Assembly: GCA_964487155.1 (NCBI GenBank)
Contig: CAZAQB010000020.1
Location: forward strand, 1-33,778
DNA: 33,778 nucleotides
Direction: 5' to 3'
DNA from: CAZAQB01 sp964487155
GTDB lineage: Bacteria; Pseudomonadota; Gammaproteobacteria; Nitrococcales; Nitrococcaceae
This document shows, piece by piece, positions 8,036-15,017 of the stretch. How positions within the stretch are numbered: the first letter of the stretch is position 1; each line of letters starts with the position of its first letter. The notes under the pieces were generated by a model. It did no database searches and was not told where the DNA came from. It saw only the letters and a program-made list of their open reading frames with translations. The position numbers and the translations under genes were made by a program.

Positions 8036-9045
8036 CGCGGCGGCCTCACCAGGCTGACGAAGATCTCCTCCAGGGAGCTCTCCTCGGTGTGCAGGTCCCG
8101 GAACCGCACCCCGGAGCGCTGCAGCTCGTCGAGCAGGCCGGCGATGCCGGTCTCGCTGCGAGCCTCGTAGGTGTAAACCAGCTCGTCGCCGTCGGCGGCG
8201 AGCTCAAGGCCGGGCCGGGCGGCGGCCGGCGGCACCTGGGCGAGGGGCTCCTGGAGCTCGATCACCAGGCGCTTGCGGCCGAGCTTGTGCATCAGCGCTG
8301 TTTTCTCGTCCACCAGCACGATCTCGCCGTCGTTGATGACCCCGACCCGGTCGGCCATCTGCTCGGCCTCTTCGATGTAGTGGGTGGTGAGGATGATGGT
8401 GACGCCGCTCTCGCGCAGGCCGCGCACCACCTCCCACATCTCGCGGCGAAGCTCCACGTCCACGCCGGCGGTGGGCTCGTCCAGGAACAGCACCCGCGGT
8501 TCGTGGGAGAGCGCCTTGGCGATCAGCACCCGGCGCTTCATGCCCCCGGACAGGGTCATCAGGCGGCTGTTGCGCTTCTCCCAGAGGGTGAGCTGGCGCA
8601 GCACCTTCTCGATGTGCGCCGGGTCGGGGGGCCTGCCGAACAGGCCGCGGCTGAAGCTCACCGTCTGCCAGACCGTGGCGAAGGCGTCGGTGGTGAGCTC
8701 CTGGGGCACCAGCCCGATCAGCATGCGGGCCGAGCGATAGTCGCGGACGATGTCGTGGCCGTCCACCGTCACCCTGCCTTCGCTGGCATTGACGATGCCG
8801 CAGACGATGCTGATCAGTGTGGTCTTGCCCGCGCCGTTGGGGCCCAGCAGGGCGAAGATCTCGCCCCGGCGGATCTCCAGATTGATGTCGCGCAGCGCCT
8901 GGAAGCCGCCAGCGTAACGCTTGGACAGCTGCGCCACGCAGACCACGGCCTGCCCGGCGCCGGTGGCGCCGCTGTTCCAGGCGGCATCGCGCGCCCCGGC
9001 GGGCTCGGCCGGGCGGGATTGGACTTTGTTGTGCACAACGGGCAT
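8032..9045 (-). CDS. ABC transporter ATP-binding protein (YadG-like)
   Basis: This is the ATPase subunit of an ABC-2 exporter. It has Walker A GPNGAGKTT (residues 68-76 from this start), a Q-loop within LIGLVPQELTTD, the signature LSGGMKRRV, Walker B RVLFLDEPTAGVD and the switch TTHYIEEAEQMADR. A C-terminal extension of about 80 residues follows, as usual in this subfamily. The frame is open to an ATG at 9099, but the extra 18 residues are not family-like. The ATG at 9045 (MPVVHNKVQ) is chosen, and a start still closer to the ABC domain is possible. The gene is coupled to the permease gene by a 4-base overlap. The half MITE at 9133 lies just upstream, so promoter elements may be within or beside it. 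Confidence 0.92.
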   Translation of the reverse strand: MPVVHNKVQSRPAEPAGARDAAWNSGATGAGQAVVCVAQLSKRYAGGFQALRDINLEIRRGEIFALLGPNGAGKTTLISIVCGIVNASEGRVTVDGHDIVRDYRSARMLIGLVPQELTTDAFATVWQTVSFSRGLFGRPPDPAHIEKVLRQLTLWEKRNSRLMTLSGGMKRRVLIAKALSHEPRVLFLDEPTAGVDVELRREMWEVVRGLRESGVTIILTTHYIEEAEQMADRVGVINDGEIVLVDEKTALMHKLGRKRLVIELQEPLAQVPPAAARPGLELAADGDELVYTYEARSETGIAGLLDELQRSGVRFRDLHTEESSLEEIFVSLVRPPR

Positions 9046-9132
9046 CGACGCATTCCGGTTGCGTGCCAGGGAAGGCGCAGTGTAGTGCCTCGCGGCCAAT
9101 GCGGGGGGCAGGGGCGTTGCTTCGATCAGTGG

Positions 9133-9275
9133 CCTGATTATGTCTTCGTCTCAGCTCCCCGCCGGATCGAGGCTCGGCGGCAAGGCCCGACGCCCCAATC
9201 GCGGCGACGGCGCCGCTGCTTCAGGGTTGGCGGCAGCCTGGGAGGCCCGCCCCGGACCAATGCGCGCGTCAGCCG
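9133..9275 (+). repeat. Partial second copy of the MITE-like element
   Basis: The left terminal repeat recurs here (CCTGATTATGTC then TTCGTCTCAGC, 9133-9155). A related interior follows (ATCGCGGCGACGGCGCCGCT, GGGAGGCCCGCCCCGGA). The right terminal repeat of the 4009 copy is not recognisable, so this copy is degenerate or truncated. Its right edge is approximate and touches the 3' end of the next gene, where it could supply the last codons or a terminator-like structure. Confidence 0.5.
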
Positions 9276-9754
9276 GGCGAATCGCCCGCCTCCAGCTGGG
9301 TGAGGTCCTCCACCCCGGCCATCTCCGCCAGCATGCGGGTGTAGGTGCAAAGTTGCTCCTGCACCTGGGCCAGCTCCCGGCGGAATCGGGCCCGCCGGGC
9401 GGAGTCGTGAAACCCCCCGGCCAGCGCCTCCCGGTGCCAGTGGGAGGTGAACGGACGCAGCACCTGGTTCAGCATCAGCACGGCAATCTTGGCGAACTCC
9501 AGGCAGCCGGGGCCGTGGCGGCGCAGGGCATCCCGGGTCAGGCCGAACAGCTGGTGGACGCTGTCCAGCGCGCTCGCCTCGTCGCCGCCGTCCTCCGGTA
9601 GCGGCTGGGTGGCGATGCGGGTGAGCAGCTCGATGTAGAGATCCCAGGCCGCCTTGCGGTCGTCGTCGCTGGGCTGCCACTCCATCTCCAGGAACGGCGT
9701 ACTGATGTCCAGCGAGGTCATGCCCCATTTGGCGAGCCAGTCGCGCCACTTCAT
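9269..9754 (-). CDS. Conserved-looking protein of unknown function
   Basis: A soluble, mainly helical protein of 161 residues starting MKWRDWLAKWGMTSLDIS. The body contains DRKAAWDLYIELLTRIATQP, ALDSVHQLFGLTRDALRRHG, ILMLNQ-type hydrophobic helices (IAVLMLNQVLRPFTSHWHRE) and a C-terminal MAGVEDLTQLE. Tryptophans in the first 12 residues and the regular helix pattern look like a genuine conserved family, but I cannot name a function. No signal peptide, membrane segment or catalytic motif is visible. The ATG at 9754 is preferred over 9811 because the upstream residues are low-complexity and arginine-rich. It has no obvious operon partner; its 3' end abuts the partial MITE. Confidence 0.75.
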   Translation of the reverse strand: MKWRDWLAKWGMTSLDISTPFLEMEWQPSDDDRKAAWDLYIELLTRIATQPLPEDGGDEASALDSVHQLFGLTRDALRRHGPGCLEFAKIAVLMLNQVLRPFTSHWHREALAGGFHDSARRARFRRELAQVQEQLCTYTRMLAEMAGVEDLTQLEAGDSPG

Positions 9755-9911
9755 CCGTTGCCCCTCCCGGCGGCTGCGCCCCGTCGCCGGTCCCCGCCGC
9801 CCAACTCGCACCCGGACACCGGAACCGGAGTTCTCCGGCGGCCAGTGTAGGGGTTCCTGCCGGCGGCGCGAAACAGGCCGGGACGCGCCGGCCGCCGGGG
9901 GACGGGAATGC

Positions 9912-10217
9912 CTACCGGCTGGAGCCCGGCTCGTGGCGCGTCTCGCTGCCCAGCTCGTCGAAGCTGAACATCTGCAGCGCCCGCTCGCCGTTGTAGTCCA
10001 GCACCCGCAGGTCGTCGGTCTCGTGGATGTCGCCGCTGGCGATTCCGAAGTGGGCGCCGTAGCGCTCCTTGACCAGATCCAGCGGCAACTCGAAGGCGAT
10101 GAACTTGGTCATGCCCTTGGCTTCCAGCTTGCGGAGCAGCTGCGGATCCTCGATGGAATCATAGGAGGTCAGAATCACCAGCGGGCCGCTGCCCGCCATC
10201 AGCAGAAAGGCTTTCAT
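9912..10217 (-). CDS. Conserved-looking small cytosolic protein of unknown function
   Basis: A 101-residue soluble protein beginning MKAFLLMAGSGPLVILTSYD, with IEDPQLLRKLEAKGMTKFIA, a basic-acidic central part (LDLVKERYGAHFGIASGDIH) and ETDDLRVLDYNGERALQMFS. The ATG at 10217 has a good ribosome-binding site (AAGGAG about 8 bases upstream), so it is preferred to the ATG at 10238. The alpha/beta alternation suggests a compact fold, and no catalytic motif can be identified. It is 158 bases downstream of the start side of the gene ending at 9269 and on the same strand, with no overlap. Confidence 0.75.
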   Translation of the reverse strand: MKAFLLMAGSGPLVILTSYDSIEDPQLLRKLEAKGMTKFIAFELPLDLVKERYGAHFGIASGDIHETDDLRVLDYNGERALQMFSFDELGSETRHEPGSSR

Positions 10218-10672
10218 CAGCACGTCTCCTTGCAGCACGGGGTTAGGCTGCCGGCCGCAGCGCCCGCAGACGTCACAGCCGCCTGTCTGTAACTATGGAA
10301 GCTCCGGAATGCCCCCGCCAGCATTGGGGGACAATGGAACTCCGCCGGCTTGGGCAGCGGGCGGCCGGCGGGCCAGGCTCCGCTCCACGGGCCGGCCAGA
10401 GGTCCGGGCATCCGCTGTGAAGGCCCGGCGACGCCCTGCCCTCGCCGCCGGCCCGACTCACCCGGGCCTCACCACCGCTGCAAGCCGGCGAACCGCAGAC
10501 TGCCGAGGACTGCGCCTACGACCTTCATCAAGGGCGGTCCGAAGGCCGCAACGCGTCAGGAAAGTCCCAGTCCTGCAGCCCTGAGGTTTACGCATAAGTC
10601 GGCTGGCGCCAGCGGCTGGATCAGTTGCTCCCGGCGAGCGTCGGGGGGCGCAACTGCCCCATGCGCAGATGC

Positions 10673-10691
10673 CGGCTGCCATGAGCAGCCG
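10673..10691. repeat. REP-like palindrome, family A, copy 1
   Basis: A 7-bp perfect stem with a 5-base loop, CGGCTGC-CATGA-GCAGCCG. With its flanks it is nearly identical to the two copies at 21181 and 21244, which differ at one loop base, so this is a dispersed family and not a chance hairpin. Confidence 0.7.
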
Positions 10692-10943
10692 ACCGGTTCG
10701 CCGAAGCCCGCCGTAGGTCGCGGTGCGAAGCTCCGTGACGGGGAGCCGGAGTCCGACACCACAGCTCTGAACCGCCCGAAGAGCGTCAGCTAGCGCGGGG
10801 TGGGGATTGCGCCCGGCGCTGATCGAAGCCCGCCGTAGGGCAGGTTGCCCAGACAACCTGCCAGCGGGCGATGGCATGGGCACCGCGGATCGGTTCGAGC
10901 ACGCGGGCCCGGCGATTGGCAGCTTGGCGTTTGTTACGCTGGC

Positions 10944-10966
10944 CCCACGGTTCTTCGCAACGTGGG
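10944..10966. repeat. REP-like palindrome, family B, copy 1
   Basis: CCCACGGTTCTTCGCAACGT followed by GGG. A near-identical palindrome with the same TTCTTCGCAA centre and a following CTA occurs at 22506-22530. Confidence 0.65.
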
Positions 10967-11213
10967 TCTATGACGGCTCTGTCCAAAGCCGTGCCGAGGC
11001 CCGGAGCCAAGCCGACGCCGCACCCCATGAGCGGCGTGGAGAGCGACGAGGCGTGTAAATTATCTCGTAAACACCCTCCTCTGACGGAGACGCATCACGG
11101 GGACGGAAAGTCGCGCGGCACCTGGAGTCGAACTGATCCAGGCGCCGGGAGTTGGCCGAATGCAAGGCACCCGCCAGTCAGGGCGCGGCCGCTCGCTGCG
11201 CCGCCCGGCTACC

Positions 11214-11708
11214 TTACCCCGCCTTGACGTCGATGCGCCGGCGCCGGCCGCGGCCGGTCTTGGGCAGTTCCACGCGCAGCACGCCCTGGCGGTAGCGGGC
11301 CGCCGCGCGGCTGGCGTCCACCTCGTCGGGCAGCGGCATGCGGCGGGCAAAGCTGCCGTAGGCACACTCCGATATGCGGTACTCGCCCTCGGTGCGTTCC
11401 CGCTCGATGCGCTTGTGGCCGCTCACCACCAGCGTGCCCTCCACCACTTCGAGCTGGAAGTCGTTCGGGTCCAGGCCGGGGACTTCGAGCCGCACCACCA
11501 CCTTGTCGTGGTCGTCGAACACCTCGGCGGCGAGGATGCCCCAGCCGGCGCTGCGGCGCTCCATTTCGTGGACGGTCTCGGGCTCGCTGGCGCCGGACCG
11601 GAACCGGGTGATGGCGCCGGACGCCTGGCGATAGAGCCTCTGCCAGCCTTCCACCAGGCTCTCCCAGGCCTCGTTCACACCCTCTCGAAGGCCTCTCAGT
11701 GGATCCAT
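11214..11708 (-). CDS. Small heat-shock protein (Hsp20/alpha-crystallin family)
   Basis: A 164-residue small heat-shock protein, an ATP-independent holdase that binds unfolding proteins in the cytoplasm. It has an N-terminal arm of about 55 residues rich in W and R, then the alpha-crystallin domain (DKVVVRLEVPGLDPNDFQLE, GTLVVSGHKRIE, YGSFARRMPLPDEVD), the closing GVLRVELPK and a short basic tail with the I-x-V motif (RRIDVKAG). The arm is longer than in the pair at 14.5-15.4 kb, so it is a distinct paralogue. The ATG at 11708 has GGAG about nine bases upstream. A sigma-32-like promoter lies at 11744-11773. It is monocistronic. Confidence 0.93.
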   Translation of the reverse strand: MDPLRGLREGVNEAWESLVEGWQRLYRQASGAITRFRSGASEPETVHEMERRSAGWGILAAEVFDDHDKVVVRLEVPGLDPNDFQLEVVEGTLVVSGHKRIERERTEGEYRISECAYGSFARRMPLPDEVDASRAAARYRQGVLRVELPKTGRGRRRRIDVKAG

Positions 11709-11743
11709 GATCGCGTCTCCAAAGCTGGATTTGTACAGATACA

Positions 11744-11773
11744 GGAGTGGGTACAGGCGGGCCCCACTTCAAG
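11744..11773 (-). promoter_or_regulatory. Candidate sigma-32 (heat-shock) promoter
   Basis: On the minus strand CTTGAAG (11773-11767) is followed after 15 bases by CCCACTCC (11751-11744), close to the RpoH consensus CTTGAAA-N11-16-CCCCATNT. It lies 36 bases upstream of an Hsp20 start, where such a promoter is expected. Confidence 0.5.
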
Positions 11774-11808
11774 AGTCTCCCCGGAGCCCCACTGGGCCGG
11801 AGGTTGAC

Positions 11809-11833
11809 GCCGGATGCGCTTCGCTAATCCGGC
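11809..11833. repeat. REP-like palindrome, family C
   Basis: GCCGGATGCGCT-TCGCTAATCCGGC belongs to the widespread proteobacterial REP type with GCCGGATGCG...ATCCGGC arms. Copies of the same family occur at 17928-17994. Confidence 0.7.
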
Positions 11834-11837
11834 CTGA

Positions 11838-11978
11838 GCGGCCCACCGCAAGTTCCTGGTGGGCCGGCTGGCGGACAACGGCTGGATGCACCTGTTCCGG
11901 ATCGACGCCGAAGACGGTCGGATCTGGCACTACCACCCGGCGGTGACCCGGAGCCCGATTCCGGCACTCCGGCCCTGA
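11838..11978 (+). pseudogene. Possible C-terminal gene fragment
   Basis: Directly after the REP palindrome a 46-codon open stretch reads KFLVGRLADNGWMHLFRIDA then EDGRIWHYHPAVTRSPIPAL and stops at 11978. It has no start codon of its own in a good position and looks like the tail of a protein whose body is missing. The parent family is not recognised. Confidence 0.35.
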
Positions 11979-12005
11979 ACCGCGCGAAGAGCGTGACGTA
12001 GTGCT
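11943..12005 (+). repeat. Diverged dispersed repeat, copy 2 (copy 1 at 10738-10795)
   Basis: Both tracts share the order CGGAG...CCGA...CCGGCAC/CGACAC, then GAACCGC-C/G-CGAAGAGCGT and a CTAG/GTAG-containing end. The sequences are diverged but alignable over about 55 bases. They are probably members of a degenerate REP/BIME family. Confidence 0.4.
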
Positions 12006-12209
12006 ACGCGCAACGTGACCTACGGGCGCCGCACCGCCCCGGTGCCTGCGCAGGGCGGCCGCGGCGGAGCTTGGCCGCGCCGACGGCGCGCTCCAGGGTG
12101 CGGGCAGGGCGCCTGTGGTCTAGTGGTAAGCTCGGTTAGGTGGTTCGGCCTTTTCTGTCTGCGGCACCTCCAACCCCTTCAGCCGCTGCCTGAAGCCCGG
12201 ATCCGGAGC

Positions 12210-12396
12210 ATGAGCCCCGTGACGGAGCCCGACTGCAAGCGCAACGTCCTGAACCGCATGGGCGCCATCCAGCCGCTCGGCGTGCTGCTGGCGGTCGGCG
12301 CCGCCGACGCCCGCATCGAGCACTGCTCGGAGAACTGCGCCGAGCTGCTGGGCCGGCCGGCGCCCGAGCTGTTCGGCCTGACCTGCCCCGGCAGGC
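12210..12396 (+). CDS. Bacteriophytochrome-like photosensor, N-terminus only (runs into assembly gap)
   Basis: The first 62 codons read as the PAS_2 domain start of a bacteriophytochrome: MSPVTEPDCKRN, MGAIQPLGVLLAVG, IEHCSENCAELLGRPAPELF. In bacteriophytochromes the biliverdin-binding cysteine lies 12 residues before the Q of IQPHG; here C9 has exactly that spacing to the Q of IQPLG. The histidine of IQPHG is leucine and the usual I-H before the glycine is L-N. The protein is expected to sense red/far-red light and drive a C-terminal kinase or cyclase. The sequence is cut by 100 N, so the remaining domains are unknown; the GGDEF-like tail after the gap may or may not be the same gene. Confidence 0.65.
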
Positions 12397-12496
12397 NNNN
12401 NNNNNNNNNNNNNNNNNNNNNNNNNNNNNNNNNNNNNNNNNNNNNNNNNNNNNNNNNNNNNNNNNNNNNNNNNNNNNNNNNNNNNNNNNNNNNNNN
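12397..12496. other. Assembly gap (100 N)
   Basis: Exactly 100 undetermined bases, the conventional placeholder for a gap of unknown length. The order and distance of the flanking sequences rest on scaffolding and should not be trusted at base level. Confidence 0.99.
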
Positions 12497-12497
12497 A

Positions 12498-12732
12498 GAG
12501 ATCGCACGGCTCGACGAGGAGCTCGACCCCGACGCCGGCGGGCCGGCGGGCCGGCGGGCCGGCGGGCAATCTGGTCGAGCAGCTGGAGCGGATCCAGGAC
12601 TTCCTCGTTGCCAACGCGGTGTGGCTGCGTCTGGGCGCGCAGGTGCACGCTCTGCGCGAGCGCGCCGACCGGGCCCTCTACGGCGCCAAGCACGCCGGCC
12701 GCGGCACCCACCGCCGCGCCGGGGCGAGCTGA
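12498..12732 (+). pseudogene. Broken signalling-protein remnant with GGDEF-type C-terminal end
   Basis: After the gap one frame reads EIARLDEELDPDAGG, like the helical linker of sensor proteins. After an octamer repeat the coding-like sequence moves to another frame: NLVEQLERIQDFLVANAV, then LRERADRALYGAKHAGRG and a stop at 12732. The last part is the conserved end of a diguanylate cyclase domain (ADRALYxAKxxGR). The GGDEF catalytic motif itself is absent between linker and tail. Either the gene is decayed, or it is internally deleted, or the contig end is misassembled. One extra repeat unit would put linker and tail in one frame. Confidence 0.45.
12534..12565. repeat. Octamer tandem repeat (GCCGGCGG)x4
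   Basis: Four perfect copies of the 8-bp unit GCCGGCGG, partly continued by GC. The unit length is not a multiple of three, so each gain or loss changes the reading frame of the surrounding sequence. It lies exactly where the apparent coding frame changes. Confidence 0.9.
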
Positions 12733-12879
12733 GCGCCTGCCGGCAGACCCGGCGGGCCAGACTTGGCCCTGCCTGTTCGCAGCCGCACGGCTCCACACGT
12801 TGTATGCGGGGACTTCCGAGTGCTGGAAGCCGTGACTGAGACTCCGCGCCGGTCCGGTTTGGGAAACCGGGAGCGCCGA

Positions 12880-13917
12880 TCAGAACAGCGCGTGATCGCC
12901 GCGTTCCTGGCCTTCCAACCCCTTATCAAGGGCGTGGCGATAGAACTCGGCGAGCGTCTGCGAGCCGTATTCCGGGGTCGCGGATGCGTCGTACTCGCCG
13001 GTGGCCGGGTCGAGCACCAGCATCGACTCGGTTGCATAGTAGCGGCCGATGCGGGCGAACTCGGCCGTGTCCGCGAGGCGCGGCGCGATCCTTGCGGCGG
13101 TTCCGAGAACGGCGGCCGCGATATCGAACATCGCGACCGGCAGGTGGCGGAAGCGTGGCCGCATCCGGGCAAGTTCGAACAGCAGCTCGCCACGCTCACG
13201 CGCCGTCAGCGCCGGCCCGGGGCCGCCGATCGGCAGAATCCGATTGTGCAGTTCGGCCGCCTCCAGACAGTCGGCGATATAACTGGCCGTATCCGCTTCG
13301 CTGATCGGCTTGCAGGCGGGGCCATCTCCGGAACCGAACATCAGATACGGCTTGCCGGCCTGGATGCGCGGGATCTGACCCGCCAGGGATTTGAAGAACG
13401 CGGTCGGCCGGACGATGGACCAGGTCAGTCCGGCACGCTGAAGTTCGGCCTCGAAGGCCAGCTTGGCCTGCTGGAACGCAAGCCGGGGGCGCTGCACGCA
13501 GATGGCCGAGAGCAGCACGAAGTGCGTCACCCCCGCATCCTGCGCCGCCTCCAGCAGGTTGCGATTGGCGCCGTATTCGACGGCCCAGGAATCGCGGATG
13601 CCGCCGTTGCGGGAAGCGAGGCAGGAGACCAAGGCATCGAAGCGCTCGCCGCAAAGGCCTTGGTGGCGAACGGCGTCCGAGTCGGTCACTTCACAGGCGC
13701 GCACTTCCGATCCGGCAGGAACGCTGCGAACCGGCGCCGCCGTCATGGATCGGCCCCGACCGGCAGGCGCGCGCACCAGGCTGACGACGTCGTGGCCCCG
13801 GGCGAGAAGCTCCCGGACGGCGTGCCGCCCGATGTATCCGGTGGCGCCAGCCACCAGAACACGCAACCGGGCGGCCGGCCGCCGACCGCCGGGGTCGTGG
13901 TCAGCCGCGCCCGTCAT
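12880..13917 (-). CDS. bciA: Divinyl (bacterio)chlorophyllide a 8-vinyl reductase, BciA type
   Basis: A 345-residue NAD(P)-binding protein of the atypical SDR/NmrA type. It matches what I know of BciA (N-DVR), the NADPH-dependent enzyme that reduces the 8-vinyl group of divinyl chlorophyllide to ethyl in (bacterio)chlorophyll synthesis. Diagnostic stretches are VLVAGATGYIGRHAVRELLA, VSCLASRNGGIRDSW, FVLLSAICVQRPRLAFQQAK, SIVRPTAFFKSLAGQ, CKPISEADTA, ILPIGGPGPALTARE, RIGRYYATESMLVLDP and a C-terminal GLEGQERGDHALF. It is full length and undamaged. The ATG at 13917 (MTGAADHD) is preferred to 13953. No other photosynthesis gene is in the window, so the gene stands apart from any photosynthesis cluster visible here. 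Its presence is the strongest sign of a phototrophic host. Confidence 0.88.
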   Translation of the reverse strand: MTGAADHDPGGRRPAARLRVLVAGATGYIGRHAVRELLARGHDVVSLVRAPAGRGRSMTAAPVRSVPAGSEVRACEVTDSDAVRHQGLCGERFDALVSCLASRNGGIRDSWAVEYGANRNLLEAAQDAGVTHFVLLSAICVQRPRLAFQQAKLAFEAELQRAGLTWSIVRPTAFFKSLAGQIPRIQAGKPYLMFGSGDGPACKPISEADTASYIADCLEAAELHNRILPIGGPGPALTARERGELLFELARMRPRFRHLPVAMFDIAAAVLGTAARIAPRLADTAEFARIGRYYATESMLVLDPATGEYDASATPEYGSQTLAEFYRHALDKGLEGQERGDHALF

Positions 13918-14420
13918 TGCGGGATCCCAGGTTGCGCAACTGCCAGAACCCAAGCCGCGATGCCACCGTCAACGCGATGCTGACCGATCCAGTATCGCGC
14001 TGAACTGCCGCAGGGACCATTGCGCCCGCGCGGTTTGCCTGCAAGACGTCGAGGATCACGCCGCGCGAGCGCGACACCGCGGGCGCACCGCCCCGGCGCC
14101 CTCGTCGGGCCCGGCTCTCGGGCGTCGTCGCGATAATCCTCGCCGCTCATGTCCCGGTGCAACACCAGATTAAACGCAGCCTGTCACGCGGGCATGGGCA
14201 GTCTAACCCACCTTTTCGGCCGTCCGCCGTGCGCCGACGGCGTCGGCCCGGAGGCAGCCGCGGGCGCCGGCCACGCCGCCGGCCGCAACGGGCCTGCCGG
14301 CGCCGTGCCCGGGCAGCCGGGTGCCCGCGTGCTCCATCGACGTCCGGGCCCGCAAACCTGGGTCGGCGCAAGCTGCACAAGGCACTGCTTAAAGTCTGTT
14401 TTCTTATGCTCTCCCCAGCC
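13918..14420. other. Gene-free intergenic stretch
   Basis: About 500 bases between divergent bciA and the heat-shock pair. Open frames here are GC-driven and resemble no protein. No RNA gene or strong hairpin is evident. The right end leads into the sigma-32-like promoter at 14421. Confidence 0.55.
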
Positions 14421-14448
14421 CTTGAAATCGCCGCCACCGCCCTTATTC
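14421..14448 (+). promoter_or_regulatory. Candidate sigma-32 (heat-shock) promoter of the hsp20 pair
   Basis: CTTGAAA (14421-14427) matches the RpoH -35 consensus exactly. It is followed, after 13 bases, by CCTTATTC (14441-14448) in the -10 position. It lies 74 bases upstream of the first Hsp20 start, a sensible leader length. Confidence 0.6.
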
Positions 14449-14522
14449 ATCCGCATGTGAGGGGGCGGTGAGGGCACCGCTCCCCTGACATCAGACCACC
14501 ATACAGACGGAGGTGATGGATC

Positions 14523-14972
14523 ATGATCGGTGATCTGTGGCGCTCCCCGATGTCCCCGTTCGCGGAGCTGGACTGGGTCCGCAGCCTGTTCGACGACCTG
14601 CTCAACGAGCCCGGTGTGGCGGACGTCCGCTCCATGCCGCGCGGTGCGTTCCCGCTCGTGAACGTGGGCGCCACCGGCGATGCGGTGACCGTCTACGTGT
14701 TCGCGCCCGGGGTCGACCCCGCCAGCCTGGACGTCAGCGTGGAGGGCAACCTGCTGACGGTATCCGGCAAGCGGGAGACGGCGCCGGCGCAGGGCGAGCC
14801 GGCCTATTACCGGCGCGAGCGGTTCAGCGGCGAGTTCCGCCGTACCGTGGCGCTGCCCGAGGGACTGGACGGTGACAAGGCCGAGGCGCGGATGCACAAC
14901 GGTGTGCTGCAGCTGAAGCTGCCCAAGCGCGAGGAGCTGCAGCCCCGGCGCATCGAGATCCAGGCGGCCTGA
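14523..14972 (+). CDS. Small heat-shock protein (Hsp20), first of a pair
   Basis: A 149-residue Hsp20 chaperone. It has a short N-terminal arm (MIGDLWRSPMSPFAELDWVR), the alpha-crystallin domain from about residue 45 (DAVTVYVFAPGVDPASLDVS, NLLTVSGKRE, YRRERFSGEFRRTVALPEGL), the closing GVLQLKLPK and a tail with the I-x-I motif (RRIEIQAA) used in oligomer assembly. The start is fixed by GGAGGTGA (14508-14515), seven bases upstream. It is 45 bases ahead of the second Hsp20 gene. The two presumably form one heat-shock operon and hetero-oligomers. Confidence 0.94.
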   Translation: MIGDLWRSPMSPFAELDWVRSLFDDLLNEPGVADVRSMPRGAFPLVNVGATGDAVTVYVFAPGVDPASLDVSVEGNLLTVSGKRETAPAQGEPAYYRRERFSGEFRRTVALPEGLDGDKAEARMHNGVLQLKLPKREELQPRRIEIQAA

Positions 14973-15017
14973 AGCGGATTTTCGGTTTTCGGGAGGATTT
15001 TCGGGAGGTGAACTGCC

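Larger units (their letters stand above)
10218..11213. other. Gene-free, repeat-rich intergenic stretch
   Basis: About 1 kb with no supportable gene. It contains several palindromes of REP type: CGGCTGC-CATGA-GCAGCCG at 10673-10691, GGCAGGTTG-CCCAGA-CAACCTGCC at 10839-10862, and CCCACG...CGTGGG at 10944-10966. The tract 10738-10795 is related to 11943-12005. Long open frames here have shifting low-complexity compositions and no family resemblance. Confidence 0.6.

Noticed and set aside
11054..11160. Possible c-di-GMP-I riboswitch (GGGACGGAAAGTC with a paired CACCTGG...CCAGGCG arm)
   Set aside because: The GGACGxAAAG-like string is suggestive, but the first stem, tetraloop and closing GGTTACC-type segment do not fit, and no plus-strand gene lies downstream.
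12118..12155. tRNA-like string GTGGTCTAGTGGTAAGCTCGG
   Set aside because: It resembles the D-arm region of a tRNA, but no anticodon arm, T arm or acceptor pairing follows. Chance similarity.
12534..12565. Octamer repeat as part of a CRISPR array
   Set aside because: The units are directly adjacent without spacers and are far too short.
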